Positions 1 to 6,696 of a stretch of DNA of 9,058 nucleotides are shown here, one piece after another. The notes beneath the pieces are model-generated. The model saw only the letters and a program-made list of their open reading frames with translations, did no database searches and was not told the origin of the DNA. This stretch comes from Erysipelotrichaceae bacterium (lineage in GTDB: Bacteria; Bacillota_I; Bacilli_A; Erysipelotrichales; Erysipelotrichaceae). Each line of letters starts with the position of its first letter. The first letter of the stretch is position 1. Both the position numbers and the translations under genes were made by a program. The DNA lies in NCBI GenBank assembly GCA_900754715.1, contig CAAEDX010000233.1, forward strand, positions 1-9,058. The letters run 5' to 3'.

Positions 1-170
1 ACAGCTTTTCCAAGACGGATCACAGCGCCACCTTCATGCATATGAAATATGACTATTACAACCATACCAATGTATTCAAACCAGGATACAATGTGCAGAT
101 GGGAAGCAGCGATGGATATATCCGGCATGTTTATGTCTCCAGCGATGCTAACACCAAGGATCTGAGATAA
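1..170 (+). pseudogene. IS1182-type transposase fragment, 5' end outside the window and 3' end lost
   Basis: The frame starting at position 3 is open to a TAA at 168-170 and gives 55 residues. They contain SFSKTDHSATFMHMK, then KPGYNVQMG, then SSDANTKDL. This follows the core pattern of IS1182-family DDE transposases (SKTDPDATFM.MK ... KPAYNVQ.G ... DT.TL), seen from memory of the family rather than by a search. The intact protein would continue well beyond this point, but homology stops around TKDL and a stop follows at once. That is exactly where the converging IS110 relic begins. The piece is therefore a dead remnant and not a gene end. The 5' part lies outside the window, so it is unknown whether the rest is intact. 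Confidence 0.7.
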
Positions 171-666
171 CCGAAGCTAAGCCGATATTGGAAACGGTCA
201 TGCAGTTCTAATAACGATTACGTTCTGAAGTACGCATGCAGACCAGTTTGTATCGATAGCGTGAGATCTCGCGCATCTCCCGAATTTCTTTGGGAGGGAT
301 AAAAGAAAACTTGAGCAGATCATGCTTGAAGAGATCGCAGATCCATTTGGAATCTTTCTTATCTGTTTTCTTGCCTTTGATGGCTTTGACATACTTGGGA
401 TGAGTCAAACGAACATTGATCTCATCTTCAAGAATGTTAAAGATGGGGATCCAGTATTTACCGGTGGATTCCATATAGACATCAAAACAGTGATAAGATT
501 TCAGCCAATCTTTTAACCGATACAGGTCGGAGTTTAAAGTGGAAAAGGATCGTTGGAAGTATTCTGTAATGTTGGTCTTACTATCGGTTATACCGATAGT
601 AGCGACAACCAGGTTTTTGTGAACATCCATGCCACAACAGTTGAAGCGAACGATTTTCATTGCCAT
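160..666 (-). pseudogene. IS110-type transposase, nonsense-mutated and truncated
   Basis: The start is the ATG at 664-666, preceded by AAAGGAGT (674-681) with a 7-nt gap. An in-frame extension to 744 exists but lacks such a site. The reading frame stops at TAG (208-210) after 152 residues. The N-terminal RuvC-like DEDD domain of IS110 recombinases is visible: CCGMDVHKN (first Asp), MESTGKYW (Glu) and KKTDKKDSKW (two Asp). Translation past the TAG stays in family register (NCMTVSNIGLASVISD), so the stop most likely replaced a CAG. Homology then ends near 160 at the junction with the IS1182 fragment. The C-terminal Tnp20 domain carrying the catalytic serine is absent, so the element cannot move by itself. 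The DNA is more AT-rich than the neighbouring hppA, consistent with foreign origin. Confidence 0.85.
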
Positions 667-929
667 ATAAAAAACTCCTTTCATGCAAAAGGAGAGGTGG
701 CATTGACTGTCATCAAAGCGAATCGACAACAGTTGATTAAACAATCATAAGTGTCCAGGCTCAAAGTCCTACTTATTTGTGCTTGAGATGATGACGGCAA
801 CTGATAAAAATACAGGATATTCAAATGAGCAGAATTCCTGCTCTCTCCTACGTGCTCTGTAGTGTACCACCTCTCTGATATTGTAACACGAAAGAGAGCA
901 TGTGGGATTTATTGATGAAGTATTTGTGT
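667..929. other. Non-coding IS-derived region upstream of the IS110 transposase
   Basis: No credible gene lies between the IS110 start and the hppA promoter region. The stretch holds several inverted repeats. One 9-bp pair is GAGAGGTGG (692-700) with CCACCTCTC (867-875). A hairpin GAGCAG/CTGCTC has a 5-nt loop (827-843). Another pair is TGCTCTCT (839-846) with AGAGAGCA (893-900). The last two compete for the same bases and so are alternatives. Given its position it should contain the left end of the IS110 element, but no terminal repeat marks the boundary (IS110 elements usually lack one), so the edge cannot be placed. Confidence 0.5.
703..800 (-). ncRNA. Possible IS110 bridge-RNA relic (structured 5' non-coding region)
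   Basis: An imperfect long stem pairs 703-715 with 789-800; its core is GTCATCA (709-715) with TGATGAC (789-795). It encloses a hairpin at 721-738 (AATCGAC, loop AACA, GTTGATT) and a second hairpin from CTCAA (760-764) with TTGAG (783-787). IS110 elements of the non-IS1111 type encode a bridge RNA between the left end and the recombinase start, and this is where the fold lies. The pairing is seen in the sequence; the bridge-RNA identity is inference from position and structure. Target- and donor-binding loops could not be assigned because the element's ends are unknown. Confidence 0.35.
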
Positions 930-949
930 CCGCGCGACTTTAGGCGCGG
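930..949 (+). mobile_element. Hairpin resembling an IS200/IS605-type right end
   Basis: CCGCGC (930-935) pairs perfectly with GCGCGG (944-949) around the loop GACTTTAG. GC-rich hairpins built around GACTTTAGTC are typical of the right end of many IS605-type elements, which is also the 3' part of the TnpB guide RNA. No tnpB or tnpA sequence is seen nearby, so at most an end has survived. It could instead be an unrelated hairpin upstream of hppA; it has no U-tract after it and is not a normal terminator. Confidence 0.35.
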
Positions 950-977
950 GGAAATGGAGGAAAAAATGAAGCAAATT

Positions 978-986
978 TGATACAAT
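978..986 (+). promoter_or_regulatory. Extended -10 promoter of hppA
   Basis: TGATACAAT is a TGn extended -10 joined to TACAAT (981-986). No good -35 box is present at 16-18 bp, as is common for extended -10 promoters. The predicted transcript start is near 993, giving a leader of about 32 nt before the hppA ATG. Confidence 0.6.
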
Positions 987-988
987 AT

Positions 989-1004
989 ATGTAAGCGCAT
1001 ACAT
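989..1004 (+). promoter_or_regulatory. cre site (predicted CcpA operator) over the hppA start point
   Basis: ATGTAAGCGCATACAT matches the catabolite-responsive-element consensus WTGNAARCGNWWWCAW at every defined position. It is also a near-palindrome with ATGTA and TACAT arms around GCGC. It begins two bases after the -10 box and covers the predicted +1. In characterised Bacillota genes this placement goes with CcpA repression when a preferred sugar is plentiful. The match is direct; the binding and its sign are inferred. Confidence 0.7.
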
Positions 1005-1024
1005 CTATTGAGAGGAGTGATCAG

Positions 1025-3115
1025 ATGGAATGGAATCAAAATGTGCTGATGGCGATGCTTGCGGTCGTGATGATCATCGCGCTTATCGCGCTTGCTTACG
1101 CGTTTACACTATATCGCAGCGTGCGCAGGGAAGACGCTGGAAACAGCACGATGAAGGAGCTTTCAGGCTACATCTATGAAGGGGCAATGGCATTTCTGAA
1201 ACGCGAATATCGTATCATCATCCTGTTTATCATTGCCGTTGCCGTGATCTTAGCTGCATTGGGCATGGTGCCCGCGTTACAAGGCATTGACGGCGTGGGC
1301 GTCAGCGGCGCGTTCTGCTTTGTCATCGGCACGTTGTGCAGCGGCGCTGCCGGCTTCATCGGCATGAAGGCCGCAACGGCTGCCAATGCCAGGGTCGCCC
1401 AAGGCGCCCGCAGTCAAGGCATGGCCAGGGCTCTGCATATCGCCTTCAACGGCGGTTCGGTGCTCGGCATCAGCGTGGTCGGCTTCGGCTTGCTCGGTCT
1501 GGCTGTCGTATTTACGATATTTGTCATCTTGTTTGATGATGTGGCGGCAGCGGTGCCGGTCGTGGCTGGTTATGGACTGGGCTGTTCATTCATCGCGCTG
1601 TTCGCCCGTGTCGGCGGCGGCATCTATACGAAAGCAGCCGATGTCGGTGCCGATCTGGTCGGCAAAGTGGAAGCAGGCATCCCGGAGGATGATCCGCGCA
1701 ATCCGGCGGTCATCGCGGATAATGTCGGGGATAATGTCGGCGATATCGCTGGCATGGGCTCAGATCTTTGTGAATCTTATGTCGGCGCGCTCGTCTCCGC
1801 CATTTCGCTGGGGATGAGCGTCAGCGTGAGCGGAGAAAGCGCGACGCTGGAAGCTGCCGCATTCCCGTTCGTGATCGCGGCATTGGGCATCATCGCGGCC
1901 ATTGCCGCACAGCTGTTCGTCCGCAGCCGTAACTGGGAAGATCCGCAGAAAGCATTGAGCATCGCTACTTATGTGGCGACCGCCTTCGTGCTGGCTGGCG
2001 CTTTCATTGCTTCGCGTCTTGTCTTTGGCGTCAGCGGGCCGTTTCTGGCTGTGCTGTCCGGCCTGATCGTCGGTATCCTCATCGGCCGCATCGCAGAGTA
2101 CTATACGAGTGATGAGTACCGCCATGTCAAGGAAATCGCGCATCAGAGCCAGACCGGGCATGCGACCAACATCATTTCCGGATTCAGCATCGGCATGCAG
2201 TCGACGATGCTGACGGTGCTGCTGCTGGGCGCAGGCATCGTGCTGAGCTATCTGTTTTTTGGCATGTATGGCATCGCGCTGGGCGCGGTCGGCATGCTTT
2301 CAACGACCGGCATCACTGTGTCGGTGGATGCATATGGACCGATCGCGGACAATGCCGGAGGCATTGCGGAGATGGCGGAACTGGAACCAGAAGTCCGCCG
2401 AATCACCGATCGCCTCGATTCGGTGGGCAATACGACCGCGGCCATCGGCAAGGGCTTCTGCATCGGCAGCGCTGCCTTTACGGCGCTGGCCATGATCGTC
2501 GCCTTTGCTCAGGCAGCCGGTCTGGACGTCATCTCTCTGCTTGAGCCAGGCGTGATCATCGGGCTCATGATCGGCGCGATGCTGCCATACTTCTTTACCT
2601 CGCTGACATTGAAATCTGTCGGCACCGCCGCCAACCACATGATCGATGAGGTCCGCCGTCAGTTCCGTGAAGACCCAGGCATCATGGCCGGGACGAGAAA
2701 GCCGGATTATGCGCGATGCGTAGACATCTCGACCAAGGCAGCTTTGCGGGAAATGATCCTGCCCGGCCTGATCGCGGTATGTTCGCCGGTGCTCATCGGA
2801 TTGCTGCTGGGAACGGCAGGATTAGGCGGCATGCTGCTGGGCGCATTGCTCTCGGCCATCATGCTGGCAGTATTCATGGCCAATGCCGGCGGCGCATGGG
2901 ACAATGCAAAGAAATATATCGAAAGCGGAAAACTGGGCGGAAAAGGCAGTGAGGCTCATAAGGCGGCCGTGACGGGCGATACTGTCGGTGATCCTTTTAA
3001 AGATACCGCAGGCCCGGCCATGGACATCCTCATCAAGCTCATGTCCGTGATCTCATTGATCCTGGCGCCGATCCTGATGCAGATGACACCGCTGCTGGAT
3101 TTTCTGTTTCACTAG
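1025..3115 (+). CDS. hppA: Membrane-bound ion-pumping pyrophosphatase (K+-dependent type)
   Basis: The 696-residue integral membrane protein couples PPi hydrolysis to Na+ and/or H+ export across the cytoplasmic membrane. The length fits the usual 16-helix family. Substrate and Mg-binding motifs are intact: [20 protein letters not shown] (203-222), DNVGDNVGD (232-240), [12 protein letters not shown] (435-446) and the C-terminal [14 protein letters not shown] followed by [12 protein letters not shown]. In [10 protein letters not shown] (468-477), Ala472 and Gly475 occupy the positions that are Lys and Thr in K+-independent enzymes. This predicts a K+-requiring pump, a class that is mostly Na+-transporting. 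A Glu is present in SDLCESYVG (Glu250), the helix where Na+-pumping members carry a gating Glu. The start is set by GAGGAG (1012-1017), 7 nt upstream. It has its own promoter and a cre site. No terminator is obvious after the stop, so some read-through into the VanZ-like gene is likely. The gene is markedly GC-richer than the IS debris before it. Confidence 0.97.
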   Translation: MEWNQNVLMAMLAVVMIIALIALAYAFTLYRSVRREDAGNSTMKELSGYIYEGAMAFLKREYRIIILFIIAVAVILAALGMVPALQGIDGVGVSGAFCFVIGTLCSGAAGFIGMKAATAANARVAQGARSQGMARALHIAFNGGSVLGISVVGFGLLGLAVVFTIFVILFDDVAAAVPVVAGYGLGCSFIALFARVGGGIYTKAADVGADLVGKVEAGIPEDDPRNPAVIADNVGDNVGDIAGMGSDLCESYVGALVSAISLGMSVSVSGESATLEAAAFPFVIAALGIIAAIAAQLFVRSRNWEDPQKALSIATYVATAFVLAGAFIASRLVFGVSGPFLAVLSGLIVGILIGRIAEYYTSDEYRHVKEIAHQSQTGHATNIISGFSIGMQSTMLTVLLLGAGIVLSYLFFGMYGIALGAVGMLSTTGITVSVDAYGPIADNAGGIAEMAELEPEVRRITDRLDSVGNTTAAIGKGFCIGSAAFTALAMIVAFAQAAGLDVISLLEPGVIIGLMIGAMLPYFFTSLTLKSVGTAANHMIDEVRRQFREDPGIMAGTRKPDYARCVDISTKAALREMILPGLIAVCSPVLIGLLLGTAGLGGMLLGALLSAIMLAVFMANAGGAWDNAKKYIESGKLGGKGSEAHKAAVTGDTVGDPFKDTAGPAMDILIKLMSVISLILAPILMQMTPLLDFLFH

Positions 3116-3167
3116 CTTGCCAGGATAAAATGATCAAAAGCATGGATATGTTCACAAACAACGATTC

Positions 3168-3195
3168 TTGCATTTCTGTAAAAGTATCGTATACT
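3168..3195 (+). promoter_or_regulatory. Promoter of the VanZ-like gene
   Basis: TTGCAT (3168-3173), a 16-bp spacer and TATACT (3190-3195) give a good sigma-A-like promoter. The predicted start is near 3202, about 20 nt before the ATG. It lies in the 106-bp gap after hppA, where no terminator is visible. Confidence 0.55.
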
Positions 3196-3221
3196 GATAT
3201 TATAGAAATGAGGGCTGGAAA

Positions 3222-3773
3222 ATGGGCTTGAGGTTTGGAAACGATCTGGGCGGCGTGCTGATCGGGATCTTTCTGTTTATCATCGGTTATGCATGCCGTT
3301 TTCGAAAGAAACAGCGTTCGCTGTATAAATGGGCAGTGTTGCTGCTGCTGTGCATTTACATCGCGATGGTCATCGGAGTGACGCTGACGCCGATCCCTTT
3401 GGATGTCAGCACAGCACAAAACATGGTCCGTATCTATCAGAATATGCAATATTACAATCTGATCCCTTTCAATGAAGTGTTTCAGCATCCAGATCAGTTT
3501 ATCTTGAATATCATCTTGTTTGTTCCCTTTGGCATCTTATGGACGTTATATCATGACAGGATGAGCTTCAAGCGCACGCTGTGCGCCGGCTTTGTCTTTT
3601 CGCTGCTGATCGAAGTGGCACAGCTGGGATTAAGCTTTCTCTTCCATGGCCCGGCCTGGTATTTTGATGTCAACGATTTGATCGCCAATACACTAGGCGC
3701 CATGATCGGATACCTCATGGTGAAGCTGCTTGTCATTCCATTGTTTTCGCTGGTGCGCAAGCAAAGAACATAA
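3222..3773 (+). CDS. VanZ-like membrane protein
   Basis: The 183-residue protein has about five hydrophobic segments: roughly residues 9-25, 37-55, 92-110, 119-140 and 155-177. VanZ-family marks are LTPIPLD (55-61), NLIPF (79-83), NIILFVPFG (96-104), SLLIEVAQ (127-134) and FDVNDLIANTLGA (148-160). The family is named after a teicoplanin-resistance accessory protein, but most chromosomal members have no proven function. Nothing here (no vanHAX genes) suggests a resistance locus, so an envelope-related role is all that can be proposed. The ATG follows GAGGG (3210-3214) by 7 nt. The gene has its own promoter and ends inside the left arm of a strong terminator. Confidence 0.85.
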   Translation: MGLRFGNDLGGVLIGIFLFIIGYACRFRKKQRSLYKWAVLLLLCIYIAMVIGVTLTPIPLDVSTAQNMVRIYQNMQYYNLIPFNEVFQHPDQFILNIILFVPFGILWTLYHDRMSFKRTLCAGFVFSLLIEVAQLGLSFLFHGPAWYFDVNDLIANTLGAMIGYLMVKLLVIPLFSLVRKQRT

Positions 3774-3814
3774 AAGCCAAGGTGCTGTGATTCATCACAG
3801 CACCTTGGCTTTTT
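3772..3814. terminator. Bidirectional rho-independent terminator between convergent genes
   Basis: A perfect 19-bp stem (3772-3790 with 3795-3813) closes on a TTCA loop. The A-run on the left and T-run on the right give U-tails in both directions. It ends the VanZ-like transcript on + and the metallophosphoesterase transcript on -. Its left arm starts within the VanZ-like stop codon. Confidence 0.95.
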
Positions 3815-3818
3815 CCAT

Positions 3819-4685
3819 TTATTCATTGTGCGCCAGTCGATAGACGACGACTTCGCTGGGCGAAAAGAGCCTGGCGTTGACCTCGGTCGTGCCTACGCCG
3901 CTGGAGACTTGCAGTTCCATGCCGCTGATGTTGTATTTGCCCAGCGGGTATGTCTGAGAACCTTCTTCCTGGCGGTATGGGCCGATCAGCGGGATGTTGA
4001 TCTGTGCGCCGTGCGAATTGCCGGCCAGTCCCAGCGAGATCGATGCGTACGGGATGCTTTCGTCCGTGAACAGATCAGGGCAATGTGTGATCATGATGTT
4101 ATATTCCTGATCGCTGATGTTGCTGAGGGCAGCGTCGATATCGGGGCTGCCGTTTACTTGGGAATCCACGCCGATCAGCGTGATGCCGCTCATCGATTGA
4201 TTGCGGATGCGACGCGCGGTATTGCTGAGCAGCTCAAAGTCGGCGTCATCCAGGATCTGGGTCACCATGGTCCTGACCTCTTCATTGACTTGATCCCTTT
4301 CTCCGAGCACCGCGTATTTGCCTAATGGAGCGCTGATGCTCTTGAGCATCTTTGTCATGGCAGATATGGTATCTTCATCAGGCACATTTTGTTCAGGGTG
4401 ATCGAACAAGTCGCCGCCGAAGATGACGACATCAGCCTGCACATCATTGATCGTGTCGATCACGTCCTGCAGCTTGTTCTTGTTCATGAAGGCGCCGTAC
4501 TCCACGTCCGTAAAGAACAGGATCTGTATATCGTTCATCGATTCCGGGATCTTGTCGGAGCGCAGGGTCTCATAGCGGACATTGGTATGGTTGACGGCCA
4601 CGAACAAGGCGTGATACATCGATCCCATGAAGATCAGCGCGAGGACAAGGAGGATGGAAACGATGCGAAGCAGTTTTCTTACCAT
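3819..4685 (-). CDS. Membrane-anchored YkuE-like metallophosphoesterase with a divergent active site
   Basis: The 288-residue protein has an N-terminal signal anchor (about residues 4-23), placing the domain outside the membrane. The calcineurin-like fold is recognisable from its block order: FFTDVEYG (57-64), FGGDLFD (89-95), LGERD (127-131), ITHCPD (199-204), GNSHGAQIN (222-230) and SSGVGTTEV (261-269). In YkuE-type enzymes the same blocks normally read DxH, GDLxD, GNHD, HxPD and GHTHGGQ. Here three blocks lose metal-site or catalytic residues: DxH has become D60-V-E62, GNHD has become GERD, and GHTH has become GNSH. Asp60, Asp92, His201 and His225 remain. YkuE-like family membership is clear, but hydrolase activity is uncertain; it may use a different metal set or be a non-catalytic relative. 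The ATG follows AGGTGG (4693-4698) by 7 nt, and the gene has its own extended -10 promoter. Confidence 0.85.
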   Translation of the reverse strand: MVRKLLRIVSILLVLALIFMGSMYHALFVAVNHTNVRYETLRSDKIPESMNDIQILFFTDVEYGAFMNKNKLQDVIDTINDVQADVVIFGGDLFDHPEQNVPDEDTISAMTKMLKSISAPLGKYAVLGERDQVNEEVRTMVTQILDDADFELLSNTARRIRNQSMSGITLIGVDSQVNGSPDIDAALSNISDQEYNIMITHCPDLFTDESIPYASISLGLAGNSHGAQINIPLIGPYRQEEGSQTYPLGKYNISGMELQVSSGVGTTEVNARLFSPSEVVVYRLAHNE

Positions 4686-4709
4686 TGTTTCACCACCTGT
4701 GTGTAAGAT

Positions 4710-4718
4710 ATTCTAACA
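4710..4718 (-). promoter_or_regulatory. Extended -10 promoter of the metallophosphoesterase gene
   Basis: Read on the minus strand this is TGTTAGAAT, a TGn extended -10 with TAGAAT (4715-4710). The -35 region is weak. The predicted start near 4703 leaves a leader of about 18 nt. It lies just downstream of the rnj terminator, so the gene need not depend on rnj read-through. Confidence 0.5.
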
Positions 4719-4729
4719 TACTGAATGGT

Positions 4730-4757
4730 AAAAAAGAAGTCCGCCGGAGCGGACTTC
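4730..4757 (-). terminator. Rho-independent terminator of rnj
   Basis: On the minus strand GAAGTCCGC, a TCCG loop and GCGGACTTC form a perfect 9-bp stem followed by six T (4735-4730). It starts one base after the rnj stop codon. The same stem arms recur at 8802-8823. Confidence 0.92.
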
Positions 4758-4758
4758 C

Positions 4759-6636
4759 TCATTCTGCCTTGACAGCCTGGACCTTCTTGGCCTCGGCCGC
4801 TGCTTCTTTATCATGCTTGTGCGCGCCGTGTCCTTTTGTCTTGGAGGCGCGGGCAGCGTTGCGCGCGGCCCGCATCGCTTCGATCTCAGCCATCGTAGAT
4901 TTGGAATTGATGATGACCGGGATGACGATCGGATTGCGGCGCGTCTTGTTATAAAGGAACGGCTCCAGCGTGGAGCGCACACAGTTCTTCAGTTCGCCGA
5001 AGGTCGTACGCTGCGCCATTTTTTCTTTCAAGGCCGCATAGACGATATTTTCCGCCTCTCGCAGCAGGCTCTGTGAATCTTTGATGAAGACGAACCCGCG
5101 GGAAACGATGACCGGCTTCATCAGGATCTTATTTTCCTTGGAATCGATGGCGATGACCACGGAGACAAGACCGTTGTTGGCCAGGATCTTGCGGTCCTTG
5201 AGCACCGCCGTGGAAAGGCCGCTGATGTCATTGCCATCCACATAAATATCATCGGCCTGGATGCGGAAGCTGCTCGGAAACACCTGATGATCACGGAGGA
5301 CGAGCACGTCGCCATTGGCACAGGTAAAGATGTTTTCCGGCGGGATACCGGTCTCGATGGCCGTGTTCTTATGCTGCACGAGCATCTTGTATTCGCCGTG
5401 CACCGGCATGAAATATTTTGGCTTGATCAGCTGCAGCATCAGCTTCTGCTCCTCCTGGGACGCGTGCCCGGTCGTATGCAGGTTGTTCAGCACTGACTTG
5501 GTCAATACGTTGGCGCCGGCGCGGAACAGCTTGTTCACCACGTGGTTGATGCTTTCTCCGTTGCCCGGGATCGGGGAAGAAGAGAAGACGACCGTATCGC
5601 CCGGGATCAGCTTGATCCAGCGGTGCGTGCCATTGGCAATGCGGGACAATGCGGCGAGCGGCTCGCCCTGAGAACCGGTGCACACGATACAGATCTTGTT
5701 GGCCGGGGTATGATTGAGCTGCTCAGGCGCAAGGAAATGTTCGTCCGCGATGCGGATATTTCCTGATTTACGGCTGATGTTGACGACATTTTCCATGCTG
5801 CGGCCGAAGATGCAGACCTTGCGTCCGCAGCGTACCGCCGCTTCCAGGATCTGTGAGACCCGGTGCACGTTGGATGCGAACGTGGCGACGATCAGGCGTC
5901 CATTGCATTTGCGCGTGATCTCCAGGATCTCCTGTGCGACTTTCTTCTCTGAGATCGAGAAATCCTCGACCCCGGAATTGGTCGAATCGCTCATCAGCAG
6001 GTCGACGCCGATCTGGCCCATGTAAGCCATGACCTGATAGTCAGCATTGAGGCCGACCGGGGTGAGGTCGAACTTGAAATCGCCGGTCTCGACGACGCGG
6101 CCGTTGGGCGTATTGATCAGGATGCCCAGTGAATCAGGGATCGAATGGATCGTATTGAAAAAGCCCACGGTAAAATACTTCATGTGGATAGAGGATTCAT
6201 CGGTGATCTCGATGAGCTTTACGCCCTTGAGCATGCGGTGCTCCTCCAGCTTCCTGCGGATCAAGGCACACGCAAAGCGCGGCGCGTAGATCGCTTCGAT
6301 GTTCACAGTGCGAAGCAGAAAAGGAATGCCGCCGATATGGTCCTCATGCCCATGTGTGATGACGAGCACTTTGCGCTTGCGATTGTATTTGACCAGATGG
6401 CTGTAATCAGGAATGACGTAGTCCACGCCCAGAAGGTTATCTTCAGGAAAGCGGACCCCTGCGTCAACGATCAGTATCTCATTGCCATGTTCAAAACAGT
6501 AGGTGTTCTTGCCGATCTCGCCAAGACCGCCCAGCGCGTATATCATGGTGTCGTTTTTTTCGATCGATGTCTTATTATATTCGTTGCGGAAACTCTCGGT
6601 TTCTTTCGGTGCGTGTGTTCGGTGATTAGAATTCAT
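4759..6636 (-). CDS. rnj: Ribonuclease J
   Basis: RNase J is a 5'-3' exonuclease and endonuclease of mRNA decay and rRNA maturation. The 625-residue protein has the metallo-beta-lactamase core with HGHEDHIGG (95-103), IHSIPDS (163-169) and TGDF (184-187), then a beta-CASP region with TGSQGE (320-325), HTTGHAS (387-393) and PVHGEY (411-416), then the C-terminal domain. The intact HxHxDH site suggests an active J1-like enzyme. It is longer than the usual 555 or so residues because of about 28 extra N-terminal residues and a Lys/Ala/His-rich tail (about 585-625). The chosen ATG (6634-6636) has AAAGGAG (6642-6648) 5 nt upstream. The frame is open further, to an ATG at 6693, but that codon falls at the predicted start point of the proximal promoter and has no ribosome binding site. 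Which paralogue (rnjA or rnjB) it is cannot be told. Confidence 0.95.
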   Translation of the reverse strand: MNSNHRTHAPKETESFRNEYNKTSIEKNDTMIYALGGLGEIGKNTYCFEHGNEILIVDAGVRFPEDNLLGVDYVIPDYSHLVKYNRKRKVLVITHGHEDHIGGIPFLLRTVNIEAIYAPRFACALIRRKLEEHRMLKGVKLIEITDESSIHMKYFTVGFFNTIHSIPDSLGILINTPNGRVVETGDFKFDLTPVGLNADYQVMAYMGQIGVDLLMSDSTNSGVEDFSISEKKVAQEILEITRKCNGRLIVATFASNVHRVSQILEAAVRCGRKVCIFGRSMENVVNISRKSGNIRIADEHFLAPEQLNHTPANKICIVCTGSQGEPLAALSRIANGTHRWIKLIPGDTVVFSSSPIPGNGESINHVVNKLFRAGANVLTKSVLNNLHTTGHASQEEQKLMLQLIKPKYFMPVHGEYKMLVQHKNTAIETGIPPENIFTCANGDVLVLRDHQVFPSSFRIQADDIYVDGNDISGLSTAVLKDRKILANNGLVSVVIAIDSKENKILMKPVIVSRGFVFIKDSQSLLREAENIVYAALKEKMAQRTTFGELKNCVRSTLEPFLYNKTRRNPIVIPVIINSKSTMAEIEAMRAARNAARASKTKGHGAHKHDKEAAAEAKKVQAVKAE

Positions 6637-6641
6637 AACGT

Positions 6642-6648
6642 CTCCTTT
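6642..6648 (-). promoter_or_regulatory. Ribosome binding site that fixes the rnj start
   Basis: Minus-strand AAAGGAG is 5 nt before the ATG at 6636. It selects this start over the in-frame ATG at 6693, 19 codons upstream. Confidence 0.85.
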
Positions 6649-6696
6649 CTCGTGATTATCATGTTCAGTAAAAATGACTGCACCCTTGTCCATACT

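Noticed and set aside
667..744. In-frame N-terminal extension of the IS110 transposase
   Set aside because: Family proteins begin close to the CCGMDVHK motif, and AAAGGAGT is placed correctly for the ATG at 666.
956..980. Tiny frame MKQI with a GGAGG site before hppA
   Set aside because: It lies upstream of the predicted hppA start point and ends inside the -10 element, so it would not be on that transcript. Four codons are too few to support a leader peptide.
1174..2904. Many open frames on both strands inside hppA, up to 143 codons
   Set aside because: They overlap a complete, motif-rich membrane pyrophosphatase, have Ala/Arg/Ser-rich random composition and lack ribosome binding sites. 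They are by-products of the GC-rich codon use.
3222..3773. Glycopeptide resistance locus because of the VanZ-like protein
   Set aside because: No vanHAX, vanY or regulator genes are present, and VanZ-like proteins are widespread in genomes without resistance.
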